From Komarekiella delphini-convector SJRDD-AB1 (GTDB lineage Bacteria; Cyanobacteriota; Cyanobacteriia; Cyanobacteriales; Nostocaceae), in NCBI RefSeq assembly GCF_014831675.1, contig NZ_VJXY01000008.1:1-64000 (forward strand): DNA of 64,000 bases, in the 5' to 3' direction. Under the pieces are notes generated by a model. It was not told where the DNA came from. It did no database searches and saw only the letters and a list, made by a program, of their open reading frames with translations. Below are positions 1 through 9,197 of this stretch, one piece after another. The first letter of the stretch is position 1. Every line of letters starts with the position of its first letter. Position numbers and translations under genes: made by a program.

Positions 1-208
1 CATCGCAGCCCCGTTAATTTTTGTGTTAACGTTTTATGCGGATTAATCGCTTATTGTCATCAACCTAAGAAACCTAGTCTTCAACTGGAGTGGCTCTTGC
101 CTTCTTATCTTTAACCCGAACTCAGGTCAATTATGTTTACTGTTTACTGTTTTCAGCTTTTTCCCCTTAACCGAAAGGTATTGATGCACTCGTAGAAGCG
201 ATACTCAG
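1..208. other. Noncoding left edge
   Basis: No convincing gene. The stretch holds a short ACTGTTT-type repeat near 130-150. Around 165-187 there is a TTAACCGAAAGGTATTGATG-like string whose reverse complement recurs near 17310-17330, so it is a short dispersed repeat. The flanking gap continues to 696 after the minisatellite and ends in a C/T-rich tract at 628-662. Confidence 0.5.
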
Positions 209-460
209 AAGTTCGTGCTCGGAACTCGGAAGTTTGTGCTCGGAACTCGGAAGTTTGTGCTCGGAACTCGGAAGTTTGTGCTCGGAACTCGGAAGTTTGT
301 GCTCGGAACTCGGAAGTTTGTGCTCGGAACTCGGAAGTTCGTGCTCGGAACTCGGAAGTTTGTGCTCAGAACTCGGAAGTTCGTGCTCGGAACTCGGAAG
401 TTCATGTTCGGAACTCGGAAGTTCATGTTCGGAACTCGGAAGTTCGTATTCGGAACTGCA
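209..460. repeat. 21-bp tandem minisatellite, 12 copies
   Basis: Twelve head-to-tail copies of a 21-bp unit read as AAGTTTGTGCTCGGAACTCG plus G. The first seven copies are nearly identical and vary only by C/T at one site. The last three carry CATGTTC or CGTATTC variants, so decay is at the right end. Because 21 is a multiple of three and the unit lacks stops in several frames, open frames appear on both strands; these are artefacts of the repeat. There is no ribosome binding site or flanking gene context to support a protein. Confidence 0.95.
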
Positions 461-696
461 ACATCTGAGATCTAAGGATGATGTCTAGCGATCATCTTTT
501 GTACATCCATGTTTTGATGATAAGGGGAAAAAATACATTGATGGCTAAGCCTGCTATATCTTCAGGGGTTTTCAGCATTTCCCTTATAAAAAAGAGGGAA
601 AAAGCCAAAAGGAAAAATGTTTGAATTCCCCCTTCCCCTTTCCCCCTTACTCCTTACCCTTTATCCAAACCACAAGTAAAGTGGAATGCTTTTCCC

Positions 697-2289
697 TTAG
701 ACTTGCTGTACTCCCGGACGACCATCTTCAACCACAAATGAAGCACGCTTACTAATTGTGCCAAATTGGGTTGTTACATCTGATAAAACTAGATAGTCTG
801 TCTTCCAAGTTGTGGGAGTCAGCGCACAGCGAACATACCCCCGTTGACCATTGAAAAACTTAATGTGAGGATTATCTGGTAAGTAAGCTTCAACCGTGGG
901 GGTAGTGTCTGCTCCATCTCCACCAGAGCTAATTGAAGTACAGACGAATTCACTCCCAACGGTAGCGGATTCTGGCTGATCAAAGTTAGCCTTCAGATTC
1001 ATGGCCCAGTTAGAATGTACATCGCCTGCCAAGGATACTGGATTAGAAGGCTGGCGCTGTCCGAGGAAAGCCAAGAGGCGATCGCGCGAAGCCAAATAAC
1101 CATCCCACTTATCCATACTGAAGGTTCCGCCTTCCCCTGGTGTCATGTCTCGCTGAGCAATGGGTACTTGCTGAGCTAAAACATTCCATTTAGTGTGTGA
1201 GCTATTTAGACCTTGGAATAACCAATCTTCCTGTGCTTTACCAGTAATCGTTGCCTTTGGATCAAAGTTTTCTGGGCAACGTTCTTTAGTACCATCACCA
1301 CAGGGCTGATCGGTACGATACTGGCGGGTATCTAAGACATGAAAGGTCGCTAAGTTGCCAAAGTCCAGCCGTCGGAAAAGTTGCATATCTGGGCCAGTGG
1401 GTCGTGAAAAGGGACGCAATGGCATGTGTTCGTAGTAAGCCTGATAAGCAACTGCTCGCCGTTGGAGGAAAATTGCCCGGTCTTGATCTGGTTCAGTATC
1501 AAGTTCTGAAATGTTGTTGGCGTAGTTATTTTCTACCTCGTGGTCATCCCAAGTGACAATCCAGGGAAACGCTGCATGAGCTGCTTGTAGATTAGAATCG
1601 GTTTTATAAAGGGCGTGACGATTGCGGTAATCATCCAAAGTCACAATTTCTGGACTATTGTGCTGTCTTACCCGATCTGTTCTGATGCCTCCCTCATATA
1701 TATAGTCGCCAACATGTACTACTAGGCTGAGGTCTTTCTCCTGGGCCAGATATTTGTAGGCAGTATAGTACCCTTGCTCATAATTTTGGCAGGAGACAAG
1801 CGCAAAGTTAAATTTACTCAAGTAGATGCCTGCTAAAGGAGCTGTACGAGTGCGTCCAATTGGGCTAGCATCTCGGCCAACAATAAACCTGTACCAATAC
1901 CAACTATCGGATCGTAGTCCCTCTACTACAACTCGAACAGAGTGAGCTAGTTGGGGAGTTGCAATTACAGTACCTCTTGAGACAACACGCCTCATGTCCG
2001 GGTCAGTTGCCACTTCCCAGCGAATTGGCACATTAGCATACGGCATTCCACCCCCATTCAAAGGTTCGGGAGCTAGACGAGTCCAAATCACTACGCTGGT
2101 AGGATAAGGTTCACCCGATGCTACACCCAAAGTGAAAGGATAATTGGAAAATCTGCCTCTGGCGATCGCTGGTTGATGCGAAAATTGATTGGCGATCGCT
2201 AATCCAGTAAATGCTCCTGCTCCGATAATTAAGTTACGTCGTTTGATCCGACTTTGTAGGAACTGCTCAAAATTCCGGTAATCTACCAT
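697..2289 (-). CDS. phoD: PhoD-family alkaline phosphatase/phosphodiesterase, Tat-exported
   Basis: A 530-residue metallophosphoesterase of the PhoD family, which releases phosphate from phosphomono- and phosphodiesters outside the cytoplasmic membrane. The N terminus has a twin-arginine signal (KRRNLIIGAG, arginines 17-18) followed by a hydrophobic stretch. Family motifs are visible in order: SCQ at 166-168, GDYIYE at 194-199, WDDHE near 247-251 and AGDVHSNW in the C-terminal part. The ATG at 2289 is preceded by AGGAG at good spacing. It stands alone, with the next gene on the same strand over 300 bp away. Members are usually phosphate-starvation induced, but I could not identify a clear Pho box upstream. 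The symbol is by family. Confidence 0.88.
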   Translation of the reverse strand: MVDYRNFEQFLQSRIKRRNLIIGAGAFTGLAIANQFSHQPAIARGRFSNYPFTLGVASGEPYPTSVVIWTRLAPEPLNGGGMPYANVPIRWEVATDPDMRRVVSRGTVIATPQLAHSVRVVVEGLRSDSWYWYRFIVGRDASPIGRTRTAPLAGIYLSKFNFALVSCQNYEQGYYTAYKYLAQEKDLSLVVHVGDYIYEGGIRTDRVRQHNSPEIVTLDDYRNRHALYKTDSNLQAAHAAFPWIVTWDDHEVENNYANNISELDTEPDQDRAIFLQRRAVAYQAYYEHMPLRPFSRPTGPDMQLFRRLDFGNLATFHVLDTRQYRTDQPCGDGTKERCPENFDPKATITGKAQEDWLFQGLNSSHTKWNVLAQQVPIAQRDMTPGEGGTFSMDKWDGYLASRDRLLAFLGQRQPSNPVSLAGDVHSNWAMNLKANFDQPESATVGSEFVCTSISSGGDGADTTPTVEAYLPDNPHIKFFNGQRGYVRCALTPTTWKTDYLVLSDVTTQFGTISKRASFVVEDGRPGVQQV

Positions 2290-2574
2290 CTGTACTCCTG
2301 ACTCACAGGTAAGTTAAAGCACAGTAACAGCTAACACAAAAAAGGCAGGGTAGTCGTAGGCAAGCTGCATCGCTAACGCCCTTACCAAATCAGGTTTGAA
2401 TTTCCAGTTTTGACACTGATATCAATGTGTTAGATATTCTGTTGCCGCATAACAACCTACTAGTAGGAGATTAATTCTGTACAAAGAAATCGTTAATATC
2501 AACTTAATTCTTATGTGTCCTAATTTAAAAATAAAATTATACCGATTCAATTCATGATTGCAACAAATCCTTTG

Positions 2575-2602
2575 GTAGAGACTTGCAATGCAACGTCTCT
2601 AC
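2575..2602. repeat. Dispersed GTAGAGAC...GTCTCTAC palindrome
   Basis: An inverted repeat GTAGAGAC/GTCTCTAC around a TTGCAATGCAA centre. The same palindrome recurs at 24864-24891, so it is a mobile or repeated sequence and not a gene-specific site. It lies in the 319-bp gap between the hybrid kinase and phoD, just downstream of the kinase start-distal end, and holds the only structured sequence I see there. Confidence 0.7.
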
Positions 2603-2608
2603 ATAGTC

Positions 2609-4912
2609 TTATTTGTGCCTGCTGAGGTCGGCAATTGCCGCTGCTAATTCGACTGGCTCTACAGGCTTAGTGAGGTATCTCTGAAAACCAGCCGAGATAA
2701 TATTATTGTGGTTAACCTCTCCTGCAACGGCAGTTAGAGCGATCGCAGGTAACATATTTCCTTGAGATACTTCTAACGCTCTAACTTGACGAATTAGCAT
2801 ATAGCCGTCTACTTCAGGCATAGCGATATCGCTTAACAGAAAATCTGGTTTGGTATTAGCGATCGCTTCTAGTGCTTCACGGGCCGATCCAACTGCCTCT
2901 ACTTGAGCGCCATACTGCTCAAGGATAAAGACTAATAAATTTAGAGTATCAATATCATCATCTACAACCACAATTCGCAAGCCCTGTAGATTTGGGGAAT
3001 TGTCAGGTAGGCGATCGTCCTGACTGTATTGAGAAGATGTGATTAGAGGTAGCATCACCGTAAAGGTTGCGCCTAAACCTTCTCCTTGACTCGCAACTTC
3101 CACAGAACCGCCGTGGAGTTCGACAATGTGGTGGACAATTGCTAACCCTAACCCTAGCCCGCCAGACTTTCTTGTCGTTGTATCATCCGCTTGCCGAAAG
3201 CGATCAAATACGTAGGGCAAAAAGTCAGGACTAATTCCTTTGCCTGTATCGCTGACTTCGATTTGAGCTTGAGAGCCAACTTTGTCTAGACGAATTTCTA
3301 CCCGACCACCCGCTGGTGTGAATTTAATGGCATTGGTAAGTAAATTTACAAATACTTGCTGTAAGCGATTATAATCGGCCTCCACTATGCCTACCGAAGC
3401 AGCATGCGTTTGGATCTGAATCGATTTGGCTTCAGCTGCTAGGTAGATGGTATCTAGTGCTGCCTCAATTATGGCAACTAAGTCAACCGGACTAATATTT
3501 AGGCTGAGCTTACCTCGTAGAATGCGCGAAACATCAAGTAAATCTTCAATCAACCGCGCTTGCAATTGGGCGTTGCGTTCGATGACTTCGAGCGCTTGAG
3601 TAGTTTTTGCTATATCTAATTTGCGATTAAGCAGAAGTTTTGACCAGCCTAGAATTGGATTAAGCGGAGAGCGCAGTTCATGGGAGACAATTGCCAAAAA
3701 ATCATCTTTCATACGATTGGCTTTTTCGAGTTCTATCCTGGCATTACGTTCCCGTTCCAAAGCCTGGGCACGTTCCTCAATTGCCAACTTCTGATCGTGA
3801 ATATCAGTGCAAGAGCCAAACCATTTGACAATTTGACCATCTTGATTTTTTAATGGAAACGCTCGTCCTAAATGCCAACGGTATTCTCCATCAGCAGCAC
3901 GACGAAAACGGTACTCAATATCATAGATTTTTCCAGTCTGAAGGGAAGTTTGCCAAACTGCGATCGTGCGCTGTACATCGTCAGGATGCAAAATATCTTG
4001 CCATCCTTCACCTTGTGTTTGTTCTAAGGTTTTTCCAGTGTAGTCATACCAGCGGCGATTGAAATATTCATGATAGCCATCCGGTTGTGTAATCCAAAAC
4101 ATTTGCGGCATTGTATCCGCTAATGTGCGAAACATTAAGTCGCTGTTTTGAGCTAAATCCAACCATTCTTGCTTTTGAAAAATATGCTGTTCATGCTTAG
4201 TAATATCATCGGTCAGCATGGCGATCGCGCCAGAGAATTCGCCCAGCTTATTTAGGATTGGGCTAATTGAGATAACTGCCTCAAGAGCCGATTTGTCTTT
4301 GCGGCGTAAATGCAAGTCAAATTGCTGTTTAATTTCTCGATTTTTCTGCCTTTGTTGCTCTAGCCATTGCTCTATTTCAATTCGAGTTTGACTTTCCATA
4401 AAGTCGAAAATCGGGCGGTCAACCATTTTTTCAATGCTGTAGCCAAGCATGTCAGCTAGCTGCTGGTTGACATATTCTGTCTGTCCCCGATTGTCAAATA
4501 TCCAGATACCTTCATTGGCTGTCTCAAGCAAGCCACTATATCTAACTTGCAACTTTGTTATATTTGCCTCTAATCGTTGTCGGATAGCCTTTAGCTCCGC
4601 ATTTAACGAACTAATCAATAATGCTACTGCACTGAATACGATAAGTTCTAACACATCAGCCGCACTTGACAGCCCTAGTAAGTGGAAGGGCGAGATGAAA
4701 AAGTAGTCTTTGGCTAAAATAGCCAAGACTGTTGCTATTAGACCCGGAGCCAGTCCGCCATACCAACTGCTGAAGACCACAGCAGCAAAAAAAAGTGGCG
4801 AAACGTCCAGTTTAAAAAGTCCTTCCAGTCCTAAGCCCAGTAGCAGTGCCAATACAACTGACAAACAAGAAACACAGTGGCGCTGTGGATGGAAGCGCTG
4901 GACGTTTATCAT
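2609..4912 (-). CDS. Hybrid sensor histidine kinase (DUF4118-PAS-PAS-HisKA-HATPase-REC)
   Basis: A 767-residue membrane hybrid kinase. Residues about 15-105 form a KdpD-like (DUF4118) membrane bundle. Two PAS domains follow, near 125-235 and 255-380; the second ends in the typical DIHDQK linker. The HisKA box is SHELRSPLNP. The ATP-binding domain carries NLLTNAIKFT, DTGKGI and GGLGLGLAI. A C-terminal receiver has the acidic pair VVDDD, the phosphoacceptor in LLSDIAMPEVDG and the conserved lysine in LTKPVEP. There is no DNA-binding output, so phosphate probably moves on to another protein. The kinase-receiver half is closely similar to that of the protein at 40877-43753, while the sensors differ. 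The signal is unknown. Confidence 0.9.
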   Translation of the reverse strand: MINVQRFHPQRHCVSCLSVVLALLLGLGLEGLFKLDVSPLFFAAVVFSSWYGGLAPGLIATVLAILAKDYFFISPFHLLGLSSAADVLELIVFSAVALLISSLNAELKAIRQRLEANITKLQVRYSGLLETANEGIWIFDNRGQTEYVNQQLADMLGYSIEKMVDRPIFDFMESQTRIEIEQWLEQQRQKNREIKQQFDLHLRRKDKSALEAVISISPILNKLGEFSGAIAMLTDDITKHEQHIFQKQEWLDLAQNSDLMFRTLADTMPQMFWITQPDGYHEYFNRRWYDYTGKTLEQTQGEGWQDILHPDDVQRTIAVWQTSLQTGKIYDIEYRFRRAADGEYRWHLGRAFPLKNQDGQIVKWFGSCTDIHDQKLAIEERAQALERERNARIELEKANRMKDDFLAIVSHELRSPLNPILGWSKLLLNRKLDIAKTTQALEVIERNAQLQARLIEDLLDVSRILRGKLSLNISPVDLVAIIEAALDTIYLAAEAKSIQIQTHAASVGIVEADYNRLQQVFVNLLTNAIKFTPAGGRVEIRLDKVGSQAQIEVSDTGKGISPDFLPYVFDRFRQADDTTTRKSGGLGLGLAIVHHIVELHGGSVEVASQGEGLGATFTVMLPLITSSQYSQDDRLPDNSPNLQGLRIVVVDDDIDTLNLLVFILEQYGAQVEAVGSAREALEAIANTKPDFLLSDIAMPEVDGYMLIRQVRALEVSQGNMLPAIALTAVAGEVNHNNIISAGFQRYLTKPVEPVELAAAIADLSRHK

Positions 4913-5366
4913 GCTGCTTTGATTCCTTGCAGTAATTTTCTCTATCTGAAGATAGATTTCTATTTTACAGTGGGCAACTTCTCTGTAGAGACAAACAAGG
5001 TAGTTACTGCTGAGCGTCTCATCTCATGTACCCTAGAAAATTTATAAAAAGACGTCGGGAAAACCCATTCCTTCTCGGTAGGTGATGAAAGACGCCCCAA
5101 CGCCGTTGACAGTTGACGGTTGACAGTCAACTGTCAACGTGAAATCCCATCCCCTTTTAGGAGTGGGATGAGCTTAAAGTGACTTTTCGGATAGGCTTTA
5201 AGTAGAGTTACAAGCAAAATCGTCTCTTTCTCTAGTAAAAGGGCGAATTTTTGCTTTTGTACTTCTCATATTGTGAGTTAATAAAATCCTAGTCGCTCGT
5301 GACGTTCGAGAACTCGCTAATGCTATCGGCTTTCAACCATGAGAGTATAAACAGGTTTACCAGAGG
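4913..5366. other. Intergenic region with one repeat element
   Basis: Shared upstream region of the divergent kinase and permease genes. It holds the IS200/IS605-like element at 5043-5176. No other gene or RNA could be recognised. Confidence 0.5.
5043..5176 (+). mobile_element. PATE-like nonautonomous IS200/IS605 element, copy A
   Basis: Starts TATAAAAAGACGTCGGG and ends GTGGGATGAGCTTA. The left end can fold into a hairpin closed by GACGTC/GACGCC and the right end into ATCCCATCC...GGAGTGGGAT. The centre is built from GTTGAC/GTCAAC palindromic heptamers. There is no terminal inverted repeat and no open frame, as expected for elements mobilised in trans by a Y1 TnpA transposase. Related copies lie at 18396-18538, 27602-27728 and 40629-40765. 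Family assignment rests on end structure only. Confidence 0.75.
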
Positions 5367-5378
5367 GTGCAACTTTAC

Positions 5379-6368
5379 ATGATGGAAACCCTATTTCATG
5401 CCTACACCCCTTTACTCACATGGATAGGTTTAGGTTTTCTAGTATCTCGGTTTATCCCAGATAGTTTTTTGAAGCTACTGGGTTACTCGCTTTACTGGGT
5501 TGGAATTCCACTACAACTTTTAGTTCTGGCACGTCATACTAACTTATCTAATGGCGGACTAATACCTGGAATAGCAATAGTAATTTTGTTGCTGAGTCTG
5601 GTTTTAGCCCTGTTAATCTGGTGGGTACGACAATGGTTAATGAGTCTAAAAGAGCAGCCAAAACAAGAAAGTTTGGATTTGTCGCTTAATGCTCCATCTT
5701 CTAGCTTTAACTCCTTAGTGCGGGCAAGTTTGGGCAGCTTTATTCTGGCTACAATTTTAGGCAATACAGGCTTCGTCGGATTGACACTCACACAGGTGCT
5801 AACCAGTCCTGAAAATACTGATTGGGCAGTATTATTCAGCGTCACCAACAATGTTGTGGGCACATACGGTATTGCTATCTTAATCGCCAGCTATTTTGGT
5901 AAGAGTCAAACCCAAAACTCTTGGTGGACTCAGTTACGGGATCTTGCAACTGTCCCTAGTCTGTGGACATTTTTCATTGGCTTAAATACTCAGTTTGTAA
6001 AATTGCCAGCAGTGGTTGAGTCGGGATTAGACCAAGCCGTTTGGGTTGTAATCGCTTTTGCTTTGTTACTAGTTGGTCTGCGGCTTGGGACAATCAAAGG
6101 CTGGAAAAGTCTGGAAATAGCCTCAATTGCCAGCGTATTGAAAGTCTTCATTGTGCCAGCGTTGGTGGGATTAGGTGCTACCTATTTAGGTGTGACTGGC
6201 GAACACCGTCTAGTACTAGTGCTGATGTCTGGAACACCCACAGGACTTTCTGTACTGATTTTGGCAGAAGTTTATGACCTAGATCGTAACTTGTTGGCTA
6301 GCAGTATCGCTTTGACTTTTGTAGGGTTATTTTTCGCACTTCCCCTCTGGCTTGCCTGGTTTGGCTAA
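5379..6368 (+). CDS. AEC-family (auxin efflux carrier-like) permease
   Basis: A hydrophobic protein of about 329 residues with roughly ten membrane segments. The two-halves layout is typical of the AEC family: a NTGFVGLTL segment near the middle and a SGTPTGLSVLILAEVYDLD segment in the C-terminal half, with a soluble loop around residues 95-120. AEC proteins move organic anions, amino acids or hormones; substrate cannot be read from the sequence. I chose the ATG at 5379 over a GTG at 5367 because AGAGGG lies upstream and the protein then starts right before the first helix. It is transcribed divergently from the hybrid kinase. Confidence 0.8.
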   Translation: MMETLFHAYTPLLTWIGLGFLVSRFIPDSFLKLLGYSLYWVGIPLQLLVLARHTNLSNGGLIPGIAIVILLLSLVLALLIWWVRQWLMSLKEQPKQESLDLSLNAPSSSFNSLVRASLGSFILATILGNTGFVGLTLTQVLTSPENTDWAVLFSVTNNVVGTYGIAILIASYFGKSQTQNSWWTQLRDLATVPSLWTFFIGLNTQFVKLPAVVESGLDQAVWVVIAFALLLVGLRLGTIKGWKSLEIASIASVLKVFIVPALVGLGATYLGVTGEHRLVLVLMSGTPTGLSVLILAEVYDLDRNLLASSIALTFVGLFFALPLWLAWFG

Positions 6369-6681
6369 GGTTGAAATCCAGAAGATGCAATAATTTCTGC
6401 CCAAAATTCTATGGTTTAGAAAGTGGGATGGATCTATCAAGCTAAAAAACAGTTACACTAGCCTTGATCTTGAAAAGTCTAAGCAAAACTAAAATGATAG
6501 CTAAAACAAGTTGTTTAAGTAAATTATATTTTCATTTCTAATGTCATACACCTCGATTATTAGAGTTAAGTCTCTAGGAGGTTTAGCAACCCTCATATCT
6601 TGCAAAAATATTTGCTTCCAGAAGGAAACACTAGTAGTAATTAGCTAGTCTATTTTTCAACAGAAGCAAGGGATTTTTTAC
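6369..6681. other. Intergenic region, nothing recognised
   Basis: A 313-bp A/T-rich gap before the LytM-type peptidase. It presumably carries that gene's promoter. I see no gene, RNA or repeat. Confidence 0.4.
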
Positions 6682-7617
6682 ATGTCGATGATGGAATGTT
6701 TCGCTAGTAATTTAAACAAAAATTTACTCGGTTTTGGTGTCAAAGTTTTGCCAAGAAATTACCGGGCAGTAAATTTGTTCGTAGGAATGTTTGCCGCTAT
6801 CCCCCTCATGGCATTGCCTGTGGATGCTTTGCAAGTAAAAGTGACTCCGACTAATCCTAAATTAGGGGATACGCTGTCAGTAGAGATTAATCTAGATAAT
6901 CCGCAAAGTGGTAGTAATCCAACGGTGTCTGTTGGCCAAAAAACTTACCCAGCATTTGCAATTGCACCCAGTAAATATCGGGCTTTTGTTCCCACAACTC
7001 CATTAGAAACGGCTGGAATTAGAAAATTCCGAATTTCCGGGGATGGTCAGGTGCAAAACTTGGTAGTGAAAGTGAGCGATCGCAAATTCCCAGTACAACG
7101 CATTAATCTACCACCAGGAAAAGCCGGACTGCAAGCGACAAAGTTGGAGCTGACACGCGTAGCAGCTTTTAAAGCACTACAAACACCACAAAAATATTGG
7201 AGTGGTTCCTTCCTCAAACCCAACGCAGGGCGGATTAGTACGATCTATGGTGTACGTCGCTACTATAATGGTAAATTTGCAAAGGACTACTACCATCGTG
7301 GCGTTGACTACGCTGGCGCAACGGGTTCGCCTGTAACTGCCCCAGCCGCAGGGCGAGTTGCTTTGGTAGGTAGAGTATCTCAAGGGTTTCGGGTTCATGG
7401 TAACGTAGTTGGCATTGACCACGGTCAAGGCGTAACCAGTATTTTCATGCACCTGAGTCGTATTAATGTTAAAGAAGGTGATTTAGTGAAACCTGGTCAA
7501 CTAATTGGCGCAGTGGGTTCAACAGGTGCTTCCACAGGGCCGCATTTACACTGGGGTCTATATGTCAATGGACAATCCGTTGATCCAACACCCTGGCGAA
7601 CCAACGTCTTTAATTAG
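6682..7617 (+). CDS. M23 (LytM-type) peptidoglycan endopeptidase, exported
   Basis: A 311-residue secreted metallopeptidase that probably cleaves peptide cross-links in peptidoglycan. An N-terminal hydrophobic segment at residues 30-48 with AVNLFVGMFAAI acts as signal. Residues 50-140 look like a beta-rich substrate or wall-binding region. The M23 domain covers about 185-305. The zinc ligands are visible as HRGVD (His205, Asp209) and HLHW (288-291), with a third catalytic His in FMHL. The ending VDPTPW is typical. It lies among several other wall-modifying genes (8379, 16177). Both ATG codons at the start are possible; the first was kept. Confidence 0.88.
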   Translation: MSMMECFASNLNKNLLGFGVKVLPRNYRAVNLFVGMFAAIPLMALPVDALQVKVTPTNPKLGDTLSVEINLDNPQSGSNPTVSVGQKTYPAFAIAPSKYRAFVPTTPLETAGIRKFRISGDGQVQNLVVKVSDRKFPVQRINLPPGKAGLQATKLELTRVAAFKALQTPQKYWSGSFLKPNAGRISTIYGVRRYYNGKFAKDYYHRGVDYAGATGSPVTAPAAGRVALVGRVSQGFRVHGNVVGIDHGQGVTSIFMHLSRINVKEGDLVKPGQLIGAVGSTGASTGPHLHWGLYVNGQSVDPTPWRTNVFN

Positions 7618-7737
7618 TAAAGATGCAATTGATCATATCGGTGCATAATTTGTGTGTTTTGTACCAATAATTAGGCAAAATAAATTAGATTGATACCGTC
7701 CCTACCTTGCTTGGCTAGAGTAAAGATGATGAGCGTT

Positions 7738-8289
7738 ATGAGTATTGAAAAAATTGTAGAACAAGCTCTCCAGGATGGTTATTTGACACCAGCAATGGAA
7801 GCAGAAGTCGGACGAATCTGTGATAATGCCTCAGAACTCTCAATAGAAGAGTATATGGCGCTGGATCGGCTGATGGGGTCGCTATTGACTGGTGAGGTAG
7901 TGGCGGTACCTCGCAAACAATTTATTAATGTCATGGAAGAACTGGTACTGACAGAAGCGATCGCCCGTGTAGCAGAAATCGAAGCTACCAGCGAAAGTTC
8001 TCTGGATGTTGGGGATATCGCCGCTTACGCCCTCAACCGTCTGCCACCCTTGTATGCTACCACCGAAGAAGGTGCTAACTACCAGCGTCAACGGGCTAAG
8101 ACAGAACTTCAAGAATTAATTTCTCAGCAAGTCGGCGAAGCGATCGGTCGTTATCTAGATCGACCCAATTTCTTTCCAGAACGTCAGGACTTGGGTAAAA
8201 ATACTGCTAATGATGTTGTACGTCAAGTCAGTGCTTTACTTCAAGCACACGCACCTAACTTTGAGCAAAAATCACCACAATCTCTATAG
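7738..8289 (+). CDS. ComFB-domain protein (late competence/c-di-nucleotide receptor family)
   Basis: About 183 residues. The N-terminal two thirds match the ComFB family: helical, with IEEYMALDRLMGSLLTGEV and NVMEELVLTEAI, followed by DIAAYALNRLPPLYATTEEG. The LNRLPPLY segment is the family's hallmark. Cyanobacterial ComFB-domain proteins have been described as cyclic di-nucleotide receptors and act in motility or competence; that role is knowledge of the family, not proved here. The ATG at 7738 (MSIEK) was chosen over in-frame starts at 7690 and 7726 because the conserved region begins there. Convergent with the L,D-transpeptidase, separated by a strong hairpin. Confidence 0.75.
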   Translation: MSIEKIVEQALQDGYLTPAMEAEVGRICDNASELSIEEYMALDRLMGSLLTGEVVAVPRKQFINVMEELVLTEAIARVAEIEATSESSLDVGDIAAYALNRLPPLYATTEEGANYQRQRAKTELQELISQQVGEAIGRYLDRPNFFPERQDLGKNTANDVVRQVSALLQAHAPNFEQKSPQSL

Positions 8290-8361
8290 TCAAAAGTCAA
8301 AAGTCAAAAGTCAAAAGTCAATGGTCAAGAGTCTTTTGATTATTGACTCTTGACCATTGAC
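8288..8361. terminator. Heptamer repeat and 17-bp hairpin between convergent genes
   Basis: Four to five AGTCAAA heptamers (8288-8320) run into a perfect 17-bp inverted repeat, GTCAATGGTCAAGAGTC at 8317-8333 and its complement at 8345-8361, with an 11-nt loop. It stands between two convergent genes and has T-rich sequence in the loop and A/T-rich flanks, so it can act as a bidirectional terminator. The heptamers are a common cyanobacterial repeat. Confidence 0.7.
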
Positions 8362-8378
8362 TATTTACTATTTACCAA

Positions 8379-9197
8379 TCAATCACGCACTATTACAGTT
8401 GTGCCAACCTTGATTTGTTCATACAACATTCGGACATCAGGATTACGCATTCTTAAGCAGCCGTGAGATACAGCTGTTCCTATAACTTCCACCTCTGGCG
8501 TACCGTGAAAGCCAATATGATTGCGTCCATCTGACCAAAAGCCAATCCATCTGTCTCCCAAAGGACTGTCAGTACCAGCTTCAAATACTTTGCCAGTAAT
8601 TGGGTGACGCCAGATAGGATGATGTTGCATGTGCATCACCTGGAAATCACCCGTAGGTGTCTCCCAACCTTTCTTACCTATAGCAATCGGATAACTAGCT
8701 ATCACTTCATCTTTAGCGTAGACATAGGCGCGGCGATCGCTCAAATCAACAACAACTTGCGTGTTGACAGAGGTCTTCTGATTAGAGGTTTTTTGTTGAG
8801 GTAAAGCCTGAGCTAATAAAGACTTTGGCCAGCTGTCTTTAGTTTTATGATCTTTTTGTGCTGGCGCTACTAATCGCGTCTTGCTTGGGAGGTTAGTCGT
8901 AGCTACATTTTTGCTAATAGCAGAATTTGATTTAGACGCCTCCTGGTCTGTTACACGTTTAGTAGACACAGACTTACTCAGCGTATCTCCTAAGCCCACT
9001 TGCGAGAGATTTCCGTAAACAGCCTTTGGGCGGCTTCCTTGAGGATTGGCATCTCGCCGCAACGAAGCAGACGCAGGTTGTCCCAAATACGGTTCAGCTG
9101 AAGTAATGCGCCAATGGACAGCCAGAGATAAAATTGCTGTGCCAAAACAGAGCATCATTACCATACGCCCTACTGATTCATTTCTTACCATTGCCAT
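8379..9197 (-). CDS. L,D-transpeptidase (YkuD domain), membrane-anchored
   Basis: A 272-residue protein. One N-terminal membrane segment (residues 11-28) precedes a low-complexity linker rich in Lys, Ser and Thr (45-145) and a YkuD catalytic domain (146-270). The catalytic motif HGTPE (231-235) and SHGCLRMRN (244-252, nucleophile Cys247) are intact. The enzyme forms 3-3 cross-links in peptidoglycan or attaches proteins to it, on the periplasmic side. The linker would let the domain span the thick cyanobacterial wall. It lies convergent to the ComFB-like gene. Confidence 0.9.
   Translation of the reverse strand: MAMVRNESVGRMVMMLCFGTAILSLAVHWRITSAEPYLGQPASASLRRDANPQGSRPKAVYGNLSQVGLGDTLSKSVSTKRVTDQEASKSNSAISKNVATTNLPSKTRLVAPAQKDHKTKDSWPKSLLAQALPQQKTSNQKTSVNTQVVVDLSDRRAYVYAKDEVIASYPIAIGKKGWETPTGDFQVMHMQHHPIWRHPITGKVFEAGTDSPLGDRWIGFWSDGRNHIGFHGTPEVEVIGTAVSHGCLRMRNPDVRMLYEQIKVGTTVIVRD

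Noticed and set aside
205-488. Three repetitive open frames on both strands
   Set aside because: They arise because the 21-bp unit is a multiple of three without stops. There is no ribosome binding site or conserved protein.
2290-2560. Pho box upstream of phoD
   Set aside because: No pair of CTTAACCT-like repeats at proper spacing was found; TTAAGTTGATATTAAC is only weakly similar.
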